Program-made: the position numbers and the translations under genes
Part shown: piece by piece, positions 22,588 through 33,100 of the stretch
How the letters are laid out: every line of letters begins with the position of its first letter
How positions within the stretch are numbered: the stretch's first letter is position 1
Assembly: GCA_932521035.1 (NCBI GenBank)
Contig: OW051497.1
Location: 3,162,001 to 3,226,000, forward strand
Reading direction: 5' to 3'
Source: Oscheius dolichura
Lineage: Eukaryota; Nematoda; Chromadorea; Rhabditida; Rhabditidae
Length of the DNA: 64,000 bases
Notes under the pieces: generated by a model
The model's database searches: none
What the model saw: the letters and a program-made list of their open reading frames with translations, nothing else
Told to the model about the DNA's origin: nothing

Positions 22588-22830
22588 TCACATGTCGACA
22601 CTCTCAAAGTCTTTTTCCTCAGCGTTTCTCAGGTGACTGTTCTTCGTAGCTGCAGAATCAACAGTGTTTAACAACAGGGAACCAACAATTTTATTAGGAG
22701 TGAAACTTATATTTTGCGATTGACAACAAACAATGAAGATCATGACGTACTGGAATTTCAATAAGTAGTTACCGGTGCTGGTCGATATAGAAGACATGGA
22801 GGTGCAGGCACGGGATGATCGAAGAAACAA
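22588..22830 (-). pseudogene. 3' relic of an F-box/FBA2 gene
   Basis: The 3' end matches that of the intact F-box gene at 23413 over about 70 bp: the final codons FESVDM versus FESVNI, an identical 13-base block GACACTCTCAAAG, the stop, and an AATAAA placed nine bases after the stop in both. Further up, VMIFIVCCQ corresponds to TVLFIAIWE. The intervening sequence of the ORF (81 codons) does not match, and upstream exons of an F-box gene are absent. It is a decayed tandem copy. Confidence 0.6.
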
Positions 22831-23075
22831 TACATCAGGTAATAGTCAAGAAATGGGCTTCACTTCACAGCGTTCCCAATGAACATCGCTCTCTGGAAGG
22901 GTACCTTTGTGGCAGTATTAAATTAAACAAATGAGTGAAGTCTCGAGATAGAAATGTGACCATTGCAGTACGCTTGGACACTGCGAGAACAGATGAAGAT
23001 GTTAAAAATGGGAAGGTTACGTAAAAGTTTAAAGCTGTGCTGTCTCTTTAGGTACATTATGCCAAGATGAAGGGT

Positions 23076-23292
23076 TTACATATGATAACCACCGAGCAGT
23101 TCGGCGTATACCTCGATTGTGCAGCTGTCTTCTTCCATCTGCAGCGAGAGAGGCATTTTCAGCAAATTTAAGAGAAATACAGTAAAACTTGGAAATTATT
23201 GGCATTGCATGATTCTTTGAGGATGTTCCTCACTTTTATGTGGAAGTGGAAGTCAAAATTTCGCCATAAGTCAGGACGCACAGAGAATATTT
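23076..23292 (-). pseudogene. Broken SUMO-like copy that retains the diglycine
   Basis: The upstream part reads WRNFDFHFHIKVRNILKESC and NANNFQ, matching the SUMO hairpin and helix (EVHFRVK...LKKSYC). The downstream part reads PLSLQMEEDSCTIEVYAELL followed by GGYHM and a stop, matching the SUMO end (TPxxLxMEDxDxIEVYxExxGG). Between them the loop equivalent to KGELVEDDD of the neighbour is missing and the frame shifts. A 50-nt GT...AG intron after NNFQ could restore the frame but would remove a core beta strand. It is therefore probably a pseudogene, or possibly a highly altered gene. It lies about 120 bp downstream of the intact F-box gene on the same strand. Confidence 0.55.
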
Positions 23293-23412
23293 ACGACGTT
23301 CTGTTAAATGACAAAACTTCAAGAAGGAGAAGCAAAAGAGCACGCAAATACTGACCAGAGGGGATTTACGACGGTTAAACACATGTTATGAAATGGACTT
23401 TATTCCAAGGAT

Positions 23413-24857
23413 TCATATATTGACACTCTCAAAGCACAATTCCTTATATTTCTTAAGGTAACTCGAAGCCATGACTTTGACCTGTTGCTCCCAGATTGCA
23501 ATGAATAAGACGGTCTTGTCCATGGATCTTCTGATCTTGTAAACTAGCTCCGGGCGGCTCCATTTCCAGTGGCAAAGACTTCCCAACTTCCGTTGGTACC
23601 GTTTGGTCCAGACCTTCTTAGCTTTTAACTCTATGGGAGAGCTGGTCAACATTTCCACGTCGTCGACTTTGTTAAATACTCGAAGCAGTTTGATGGTGCG
23701 CTGTCCTTCCTGCCATTCCTGAAACGTTCATGGAAACGGAAATACGGTGTGACTGACTGCAAGGAACCGGTTGAGGCCGTGTACTGTAACGGCCTCCACG
23801 TTCAAATAGAGGATGGTTGCGTTGAGAGAGAGAAGCGTCTCATTGTACACACGAGGGTCGAAGATGACCAAACGATCCATCTGAACAACAGGATAAGAAG
23901 GAAAACATCTTCCAACCTTTTTCACTGCGTCCTGTTGCAAGTATAGCCAGTCAATTCCACGAAAACAATGAAGGCCACTAACTTGAATCCTCTGAAAATC
24001 GCATCTACAGGTCTGACCACCGAAAAACAGTTACACATGACTTGTTACACAACATCCTCCCAGGAAGAAAGTACTACAAAAACTGAGCCTATGCTGCGAG
24101 GCTTTGGCATACTGCTTCTGTGCTTCCTATACTTTTTACTCTGGGAAGGTCCCACCTCTGCCATCTCATAAAGCCTTAAGAACCGAATGACCCGAGATCC
24201 GTTGCCGCATGTTCTAGAAAAAGCAAACGACAATACCTGAAGTAATCGGCCAAAGAGCTCCTGCTGACAACTGATTGTCCTACATTGCAAGGACAATACG
24301 GAGGCTTGAACATATCCCAAATCTTCCATTATTTTCTGGCAATAATCGTCATCCAAATCGCCCTATAAAATTAAAGGGGGATATTAACTATAGGGCCGAG
24401 ACACCGACCTCGATAATAATCCTCTTCGGAACGACTCGCACTTGCTTTGTTTCCTTCAACCATTGAAGCCGGTGATCATATTTGATTTTATCTTTGTTAG
24501 CCGACTTTGAATTTATGCAAACTCGCGGCGGGTCCTAAATTAAAGCGTGTGTTTATTTTTTTAAATTTTCACACTTACGTTAAGAGATTTCAATCCTATT
24601 GCAAAAGCATCCACAATTGCTTGAGGTTTCAGAGCTTCGATTAACTGTAGCGTCGGTTTGCTGCATTTGGCGAGGTTTGCAAGGGCACTGGCGGATAACT
24701 AAAAGGACCATAGCAAAAAATTTCAATTCCAAACCTTTTCCAAGATAAGTAACTGGACATGACGAGGCTGATACAAAAAGTAGAACTTTAATTTATTATG
24801 TTTTAGCTTCTTCACTTTTTGTTGGGACTGTTTCGGGGTAGAGAAACTTGCGCCCAT
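23413..24857 (-). CDS. F-box protein with FBA2-type associated domain
   Basis: F-box proteins recruit substrates to SCF ubiquitin ligases through Skp1. Seven exons in phase encode about 385 aa. The N-terminus MGASFSTP matches the N-myristoylation consensus. The F-box follows across the first intron: FLYQPRHVQLLILEK then LSASALANLAKCSKPTLQLI. The C-terminal half has the nematode F-box-associated pattern: LLSLNATILYLNVEAVTVHG, LNRFLAEWQEGQRTIKLLRV. The last exon is basic and ends FESVNI with an AATAAA only nine bases beyond the stop. This family is hugely expanded and fast-evolving in Caenorhabditis and related nematodes. The 3' relic of a second copy lies at 22588-22830, and each copy is followed by a SUMO-like sequence. 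Confidence 0.75.
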
Positions 24858-25124
24858 CAGAGAAGCGAAACAAAATGAAGAATAAGCTATGAGAAGCGAA
24901 AGAATGCCATAACTGTGGGAATTGTGCCTAATTCGCTTTTGTGCTGCATAATTAAGAGTCCTAAAACAGGGAGGTTCAATCGATAGCAACAGAGGAAACA
25001 ACCAAAAATTAGGTTACCGTTTGAATATTTTACGAGAAAAACTTCATTAGCACAGAGTTTGAGTATCACAAGAGGAATGTAAAAGCGCAACGAGGTAAAC
25101 CGGTACATGATAATGGAATGGGAG

Positions 25125-27072
25125 CTATTGCTGTTCACAGATGTCTGACCCGTCTTCAGCTTCAACGCGTACGTTGTCAACTGCCAAGAAATGGTTCCCT
25201 TGTAAATTTTCGGCCAGGAAGTACAGCTAAAAAGAATAATAACAAACGTTTGTCATCTGCTTACCTTTCGAATGCCTGGAGAAATGAACACCTTCTGGTT
25301 CAGCAACCAAAATTGTTTGGGATCTATCGGTTCTGACTTGAATGGACAGTAATCAAAAGAGTCTATGCAGACCTAGAAAAACGACGTCCTAAAGGAGAAT
25401 GCTGTCATACCTTGAGGGTAGGACCTTTCGATCGAAGATACATATCGAATACGACGTAAATATTCGTTTTCAACGTGAATTTCGGTGATTCCATGACAAA
25501 CGTTTCACTATCCTTCTTCACGTTGCTGTTCTCGCCAACATAGACGTAACCAACTGAAAAAAAAAGTATTCTCGGGAACATAAGAATGCCCTACGTTCAT
25601 TGGGATCGTTTAAATTTATCCGTTGAATACCGGTGTGTCTATTTCCAACAAGCTGATGGGCACTTATCCAAGGAGCACTAAAAAGTAAATCGAATAATGA
25701 ATAAGAGTCACGTACGTTGATCCAATGCCGCTTAATCCATAGAAGCAAGAATGGTATTCGTTGAAGTTACATGTAAGAGCTTCACAAGCTGTTAATTCGT
25801 CAGCTGCGGTTTCCTATAAATTTCTAAGGTGCTCAATAATTCTGACCTTTAACTTACAGTATCGTCAGGAAGAGTAGGGAGTTGAATTGTTGTAGTTATT
25901 GTGTTCTGTGGAATGTAAACCCTTCCCGGTGCATGTAATTCAGCTCCTAATGCTCTTGGTGACTCCGTTGTTGTTGGATCGACAATTTCTGTAGATTCCG
26001 GTGTTTGAACATTGATGGTCGGGTTGTTAGGATCACTAGTCGTATCCGAGTCAGCGTCTTCTTCATCGGGTACCTGAATAAAAGTAATAAAATAAGGAAC
26101 GATGAACCATACCAGTTCACATATCCTTCCTTCGAAGTAAATGTTATCCAGTAGCACAACAGCTCCAGCATTCAGATTTAATAATTCCAGGCGGAGGCGA
26201 AATGGATCAGCAGACTGTCGAATAGTTAGATTCATCGGATTGGGAGCAGGTAAGAGGTCCTGGCATTCCATTGCGCCGATGTTTTGTATAACGCAGAATT
26301 TCGCTATCGGTTCGTCCGAATTTGACCAAATGCTAAAAGAAGCAGGTTTTCAATTTTCATTTGGAAACCAACTCGAATTTAAGAATCGAATCTTCATAAA
26401 GACATTGAATTTCCGTTTCAATAGCTGCCTTCTGACTACCGATTGTGTGTTCGCCTCCAGCTACGAGAAATCCACCGTCTGAAATTACAAAAGAAAATGG
26501 AAAAATATATCACTCCTACCGAAATTAAATCTCCTTGGTGTTGTGCATTCGAATCTTAGTCTATCAAAGGGCACGTCATATTTCCCTTTCCACATTCTAA
26601 AAAAGCAATGATATGAACAATAAATATTATTTCCTACCGTAAATGATCTTGAGGAACATTATGCCAACTGCAGAACTCGTTGGGATTGTCGAAGGAGCAA
26701 GTGAGCCGGCCACCATCTTGGATCGTCAGTTCTGGCTTGTCAGCTAACGGCTCAAGGATAGCAGACGACCGGAGTTCTGAATGGGTTAATAAAAATGTGT
26801 GAGCAGCTTACCCAGTGCAGTGTAAGGAACGAAGTTATAGCCACTACAATAATCGAAGTTAGGGTCATTGTTGGTATCGACGTTTCCACCAAACGAGAGA
26901 TTGTTGGGAGGTATATCACGTCTCTGCTGTGCTGCTCTTGCTCGAGCTCGATGATAGTTGTAGGAACTTCCGCGATAACAGCCAACCGCGAGAGCTGAAA
27001 CAAACATAGTCATCTTCGTCACATTTCAAACTCACGCGTAAGGATAGTCATCAAAAAGAATGAGCTCTTCAT
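25125..27072 (-). CDS. Secreted protein with two MAM-type domains, paralogue of the 17-20 kb gene
   Basis: Exon 1 starts at 27072 and encodes a signal peptide (MKSSFFLMTILTPLAVGCYR) split by a 41-nt intron. After a basic region, MAM domain 1 starts TCSFDNPNEFCSWHNVPQDH and ends VVLLDNIYFEGRICEL. A Thr/Pro/Asp-rich linker (DEEDADSDTTSDPNNPTINV) follows, then MAM domain 2: CEALTCNFNEYHSCFYGL, LVGNRHTGIQRI, VMESPKFTLKTNIYVVFDMY, and FLAVDNVRVEAEDG before the terminal C-E-Q-Q. Domain 2 aligns closely with domain 2 of the first MAM gene (NPHTGI/NRHTGI, YVGTDE/YVGENS, ESPKLQL/ESPKFTL, YRRSKDITL/YLRSKGPTL), so the two are tandem-family paralogues. It may be the second gene of an operon headed by the small protein at 27154-27478. 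Confidence 0.85.
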
Positions 27073-27153
27073 CAGGAGAAAATCATCCCAGGAGAAGAAA
27101 TGAAAGTGTGAAATCCGACCGTCGAGAGTGAATTGTCTGAAGATGGAAGTGGG

Positions 27154-27478
27154 TCATCTTCTGTTCTCCTGACGACGGGTATCAAGGGCATATTTTCGAT
27201 AATAAGCAGAGCGCAAGCGAGCGTGGGTAATTGCTCCGCTACGATTACGTCTTCCGACCGCTAACCTGGAAGAAAATGAAAAGAATTACGTTAGGAGTGA
27301 AAGTCGGTCAAAGTCGGACAATTAGCCACAAAGATCTAGAGGGAAATTTCTATTTACCTGAATAAAGTATACGGAAAAGGAATATTGTCAAGCCGAATAT
27401 TGTTTGCCGCGTTTTGAAATATTGGCATTCCCTCGTTCCCTCTCGGTAAAGGTGCTCTATCTCAATGACCTCCGCCAT
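27154..27478 (-). CDS. Small basic protein (75 aa) with one hydrophobic segment, unrecognised
   Basis: Two exons (27478-27358 and 27260-27154) join in phase to give 75 aa. It starts MAEVIEIEHLYREGTRE, has one hydrophobic segment (TIFGLTIFLFRILYSAVG) and ends in a strongly basic tail (RRNRSGAITHARLRSAYYRK, then DTRRQENRR). The layout (short acidic head, membrane segment, basic tail) resembles small mitochondrial inner-membrane or ribosome-associated proteins, but I recognise no family. Its ATG lies 235 bp from that of the divergent MEA1-like gene, suggesting a shared promoter. Its stop is only 81 bp before the start of the MAM gene on the same strand, a spacing typical of nematode operons. Confidence 0.55.
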
Positions 27479-27713
27479 TGCGAATGCGCCGAACTTGCAT
27501 GTCACTTTCGGATTACGGACCAAATAAGGTGAGTTTTTTATTTTTGCTGTATATTCAGCTCTTATTTATGGTATACGCTACTAGAATTCGTTTCAAAATG
27601 GGATATAATCGATTAATAGGCCAGTGCATGACATTCGAAACCGTTTCGCGTTTCTTTTGGTCAGCTTTTTTACATGCATAGATCTTACGTTACGTTACTT
27701 TTTACTTTACAGA

Positions 27714-28651
27714 ATGGTAAACGCTGACCCCGCTGAAGCTCCGCCTGTGGCTCCCGAACCTGCTGGAAGTCAATCAGCCAACGCTACACCCACACAAGGT
27801 AGGAGTTCTTTCCTATTTTGATTACCACCCCTTTGTGCTTTATAGAAAACGGTAGTGCCAATGGAACACCCGAAGCCAACGGAGTAGCTAATGGGTACAA
27901 TCGACACCAGGAAACGTTGCTCGAAAGACAAGAAAGTATGTTACTTAATAATTTTTTACTTTTATAAAAGTTTTCAAGAAATTAGCCAAATTCTTGGTGG
28001 ATACGTTCATGTAATATTTGCAGGAATGCTCGCACGCTGGGAGACGTTCCCCGTTGAATATAATGGAGCAGGACCTTTGTATGACTCTGACGACGAAGAA
28101 GGACATTGTGAGTATTTTTTCAATAAACTTTTTATCGGTTATGGCATTCTAAAATGTTCAGAAGATATTCTTCATTTTTCAGTAAGCTCCGAATATTATT
28201 CCTCTGATGATAATGAGAAACCTGAAGGTTACGATCGATTAAGTCGCCGACGCTACTTTCGCGTGGTAGGGCTTACAGTTTCTTTTTAGGATAAACATTT
28301 CTTATAGCCAGGACAACCAACAAATGATACTACTTCCGATAGCGAATCAGATATGGAAATAGAAGATGGGGCTGTTGCTGCAGGAGCTACTCTGACCGAG
28401 GATCAAACTGCTTCTGCTGCTGCTCAACAGCCTGCCACAACCGAGGCAGCTCCACTAGAAAATTATCCTCCTGGAAATGATATACCCCTAGACGAAGGTT
28501 AATTTTTAAGTGTTCTATTTTTAATAGAAAACCTTTAGAAAAAGTCAATACAATTAGAGCAGCCATGGCCACATTCACACTACAGCCTCCTCCAGATATG
28601 CCAGACGACAGCAAGCTACTGGAAATGGTTAAGAACATGTCGGATCAATAG
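27714..28651 (+). CDS. Acidic MEA1-like protein
   Basis: The start at 27714 lies directly after TTTACTTTACAG, a good trans-splice site. Exons join in phase: an Ala/Pro/Asn-rich head (MVNADPAEAPPVAPEPAG), ERQERMLARWETFPVEYNGA, GPLYDSDDEEGH, SEYYSSDDNEKPEGYDRLSR, an acidic stretch (DTTSDSESDMEIEDG) and a short conserved-looking C-terminus KVNTIRAAMATFTLQPPPDM ending MSDQ. The order of acidic patch, GY-x-L motif and terminal V-x-x-I-x-x-x-M-x-x-F/L helix resembles male-enhanced antigen 1 (MEA1), a small metazoan protein of unclear function. The assignment is tentative; coding status is firm. Confidence 0.6.
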
Positions 28652-28989
28652 AAGGCACTTGGCAGTCTTTACTTTTACCGTTTTCCCTTTGAGATCCTAA
28701 CGTCGGTTGTTTTCTGGTAACGGGAGTTGTTTTTTGTCTTTTAATTTATTTATACCCTTTCTTTTATTAATTTATAGCATCTGAAAGATTGTATACGCAA
28801 ATGTTCAAACCCATTTCATAACATTCTGTCGTCGTGTCACTTTTCCTACCCGATTTCATGCTTAAAATTGTAGATGGATTAATTTATTAAAGAGAGAAAT
28901 TGTCACTTGCTGTCATTCATCCATTGCTGTTTATACACCGCTTCATACCTGAACCATTCAGTTTAATTTTAATACTGTGTCTTATTCAG

Positions 28990-29938
28990 ATGTCACAGGC
29001 ATCAGGGAGTCGTAAAAGATTCAATATTGATACAGAGAAGGCTGTCAGAGGTGTATGGCTCGTCAAGGTGCCCAAGTATCTGTCTGAGATTTGGGAAGCC
29101 AATGCCGGCTCGGATGTTGGACGTCTAAGATTAAATCAGACCATGAGAGGTACTGAGGTCAAACTGTTGTCAAAGCCAGGATTAGCCACAGCTTTTACGG
29201 AAAAGCCGGAAAATGCTCACTTAAAGACAAGTAAGCTTTAATGCAATTTGATTTTAAAATTTAAACTTCAGTACCCGAAGAGCATTCATTAATTCTAAAC
29301 GATGTTAAAGCCCAGAATATGGAAGTCATGTTCGAGGACAAAAGTGATTTAAAGGAAGACAAAAATTTCAAGTAGCCTACTAAATACGTTTAATTTATAA
29401 TCAATCCATTAAGCTCTGGAAAGCTGATTCTGGAAGGAAGAGTAGTAAAGAGAGCCGACTGCACCCCGGTTGCTGGAAACAATGACTATATGAAGATGAA
29501 AATTGCTCAAATTCAAAAGAACATGAAGCCGAAGAAATGTATTCAATTGCTTTCAAGGGTAATATTTTTTTGAGTTACTTACCCTTTTCTCCCTTTCAGG
29601 CTGTAGTTAACAACAAGCCGGTTAACTTCCACGAAGAAGATATGCATCGTCTGAAGCAGAAGAAGGAAGGAAACAAGGCTGTCCGTTCCGATCGCGACGT
29701 TGTCATGAACCTCCTCTTCCAAGCCTTCGAACGGCATCAGTATTATCGGTTGGTCATTCTAATTTTGTCCCTTATTTTTGACTTCAGTCTACAAGATCTA
29801 CAGCAACTCACACAGCAGCCTTCTGGATACGTAAAGGAACTACTCCAAGAGATTGCTGTCTATAACACGGCCCCTCCGCACAAAAATATGTGGGAACTGA
29901 AGCCAGAATACCGTAACTACAATGTTAACAAGTCTTAA
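28990..29938 (+). CDS. gtf2f2: General transcription factor IIF subunit 2 (TFIIF beta, RAP30)
   Basis: TFIIF binds RNA polymerase II and is needed for initiation. The start is placed immediately after TCTTATTCAG, a trans-splice-like site. Exons encode the N-terminal dimerisation domain (TEKAVRGVWLVKVPKYLSEI, VGRLRLNQTMRG), the linker with LILEGRVVKRADCTPVAGNN and YMKMKIAQIQKNM, and the C-terminal winged-helix domain (VMNLLFQAFERHQYYR, LQDLQQLTQQPSGYVKELLQ, HKNMWELKPEYRNY). The last block matches the family's HKNTWELKPEYRHY almost exactly. Five exons with 40-60 nt introns stay in phase. It is about 340 bp downstream of the MEA1-like gene on the same strand, so co-transcription is possible. Confidence 0.95.
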
Positions 29939-30164
29939 TCGATCTCTACTCCCTTTCAGTATTTAACATACCGGTCTTTCTCAAACACCGGAGAAATCTC
30001 GCGGTGGCAACTTTCCATTTTATTCTTCATGAAACTATTTATTCTTATGAAGCATTTATCCATAAAACAAGCATAAAGTCATCATGAAAGCGGCGAAAAG
30101 AAGAGATTAGAAACATTTTGAGATAAACGAGCGAGAGCTGGCTCATTTCAAAGATGTGGGATAT

Positions 30165-33100
30165 TTAAAAAATGCCATAAGGAATGAGGATAAGGTAAAT
30201 GACAGCATAGACACAGAAGAACATTCGTCGAACACAGTAGAGCTGAGCAGTCAGTCGAGATTGATTTACTTCTTCTTCCTGAGGTTTTGGAGCTTCATGA
30301 GGGACTTCAGCAACTTCTTCGTCGTCTATAGGAATGTTGAAATCGGCTCCTTGGCCGTCAGCAGGAGCTTCCTCAGAAGGATGTGAAGCTGAAAATATAT
30401 GATGCTCAGCTCTTCGACGACGCTTGCCTTCATTCATGGGGATAAGAGTCTCAGTATCATTTTCAGTTGGATGTTCCAAAGCATTCGAAGACTGGATGCT
30501 AGCCAGAGGGGAATGATAGTTCTCAGTCTCTTCTGCGTCCCTCTCTGCTTGAAGAATTCTGAAACCATTTATGTGTTCCGGTTGCAAAACAGGCTCACAA
30601 TCGTCTCCCCCTCTTCAAAACCAATCAGTCCCAAATTTGAATAATTGCCTTCCCCCCCCCCCCCCCCCACATGGCCACTTACGTTTGCGGATCAAAGGAT
30701 AGTCCCTTTGCATCAAAGAATTTCTTCAATCCAAGCTTTTGAGGAAGAGTGCTGATCTGAATTTGAATTATGAGGTTGGCAGACTTCAATTTGGATACTT
30801 GTACAGGGAAGGTGACATCTGGTGGAGTTACATAGAGGATATAGTTTAGAGTGGCGTGAAGGATGAAGGTAAAGGCGGTCAATGCCAGGTTTATTCCATA
30901 CAACAATACTGAAACGAACATAATTCTCTTTTCTGGAAGTAGCCTACCGACTCGGGGGATACCACCACTGCCTGGAGGAAGTTCTCTAATCAGGTCCCAG
31001 CCGAAGATCCCCTGTAGCATGATGTTAGCCAGAATGAGACCGATGGCTGTTCCCCAAGTGTCTATCCAAAAGGTCAAAAGATTGATCCCGGAGGAGACCA
31101 CCTGAAATAAGTTATTTGCGGAGCCACCCTCTCTTTCGAGACACATTACCACACATCCTGTAGGTGGTAGCAAAGGGCACAATAAATAATTAAAATTCTG
31201 TGTGTAATTCGAGCTTTGCAAGACGCAGGCGGTTGTGTGAAAATGATGCACGGGGTTGAAAAATGTAAATATTAACCGTAGGAAGGATCACGATCACTCC
31301 GAGATAGGGAGCGTGTCGTTTGAGACGAACTCCGAATTCCAACAGGGACCAGTACCATTCGGGCTAAAAATCAGATTATTACTTGGAAACTATTCCATCA
31401 CATGGTCCACCTGTCCTTCGGGCATGTCCTCTTTGCAGCCGGTCGGACCCCAGTAGCAGTGCTTTCTCCAGGTATCAGAGACCTCCCAACCTGGAAAGAA
31501 ACGCGTTGTAAAGGTTGACATTATCTCTTCTTTCTAAGACAGTGTCGTCACTGGGGCGGAGTCTCATCTCCCAGGCAGGCGGATAACCTAAAGGGCGGCG
31601 CATACGCAGCGCAAGACGTTGAACCTAGATGCGGCATCTGATGCTCATCTTCTCCCTTACGGCTATTTGCTGCTGGCTGTCTACAGTTCGAGCCTTGCCT
31701 CATTCTCTGCGGTCTTTGCAGTACTATGGAAAAGAATCTGACCCCATGTTAGTGAAACTTTCACTTTTTGATAAGGACCTCGTTACAGCCTCAATTCACA
31801 GCGAATGAAGAAGTGGTACAGTTGGAGTGATAGTGATACTCAAATTCCAGACATTACCAAAAAATGGTGAGTAGTACTTCTACTTGTTCAATTGCTCTGA
31901 ACCTCTCGTAAATGGTCGCTTTCAGTGCTTTTTTCGTCCTACTCCTTCTATATTTTCAAATGTTTAAAAAGTGTTCTAAGTTTGGAGAGTTTCTAGAAAT
32001 ATGGTATTTTCCCTGTCAGTTTACCACCCCTAAGAACTGTTACTATTCCCAGCCCGATGATCATGTGTTGCCCCTAAGAAAATGCCCTAGAGATGGGTGC
32101 TCATCCCAGGCAAAACAAGCCACCTGAGGTGTGATTTGCCTTTTCTTACGTACCAAAGGAAACCCTTCTTTAGTCTAAGTATAGGAATTACCTCCTGGGT
32201 TGTAATTACTTCATCGGCTAAGGGATAAACATCATCGCCTATTCTGGATTTACGTATGGTACAGTAGTACTTCTTCTACCGTATTGGGGCTTGTTAGTTA
32301 GAACGAGAAATACAGAGATTATGAAATATAGCCCCCTCAAAAAGAGGGTGACGTCTTTTTTCTAATAATCAGGAATGGCTAAGCAGCTTTTCCAAATGGA
32401 ATCTGCGTTGTGACCTAGTAAATAACGTGGTAGGCAAGAATAGGATCTGCACCAGGAAGCTCATTACATTACCCGACTACTAGAAGCAAAATAGAGCTGC
32501 TGACTACGCGTTGATTTTAGGTACGACTGGCAAGATTCGGGACCGTCGGAGATTAGGAAGCGGTCGTCTAATTTTGACGATAGGGATTTTCTTCGCTCAG
32601 GTTTGTTCATGACCCCAGGGGAAAGCAATCATGGCAAATTTCAGTAGTCGATAGATTCGAGTGGAAATTTTCCCGGCTGTAGCCGCCTCTATCATCTCTA
32701 CAGTATCTACGAATACAATTACTTCCCTTGTGAATGTTATGGTTTAAGAATAAGAACTTTTCCTCGTTACCTGATACATGTTTCTTCTCAATGGCCGTTT
32801 GGGGATCGTAGTTCAACTTGACCAGAGGATTCTTCCATGGGATTTCTCCTGGGTCGGAGAGATTCACCCTCGACAGATCGTAGACCCAATCAGAGATCAC
32901 AATGGGGCAATCCTTTAAGGGACAGACCATTAGAACAATATTTTATTCAAGTTTACCTGGGTGTCATATGGCCACTCGGAGAAGTCAAAACGACATGTGA
33001 CATAGAAAGAAAAAGCACCACTGGCCCAGACCTTTCCGGTGCTGCTAACGACGGCTGGCATACCATTCATATAAAGATACCAGGCATTGCCTCGAGCACT

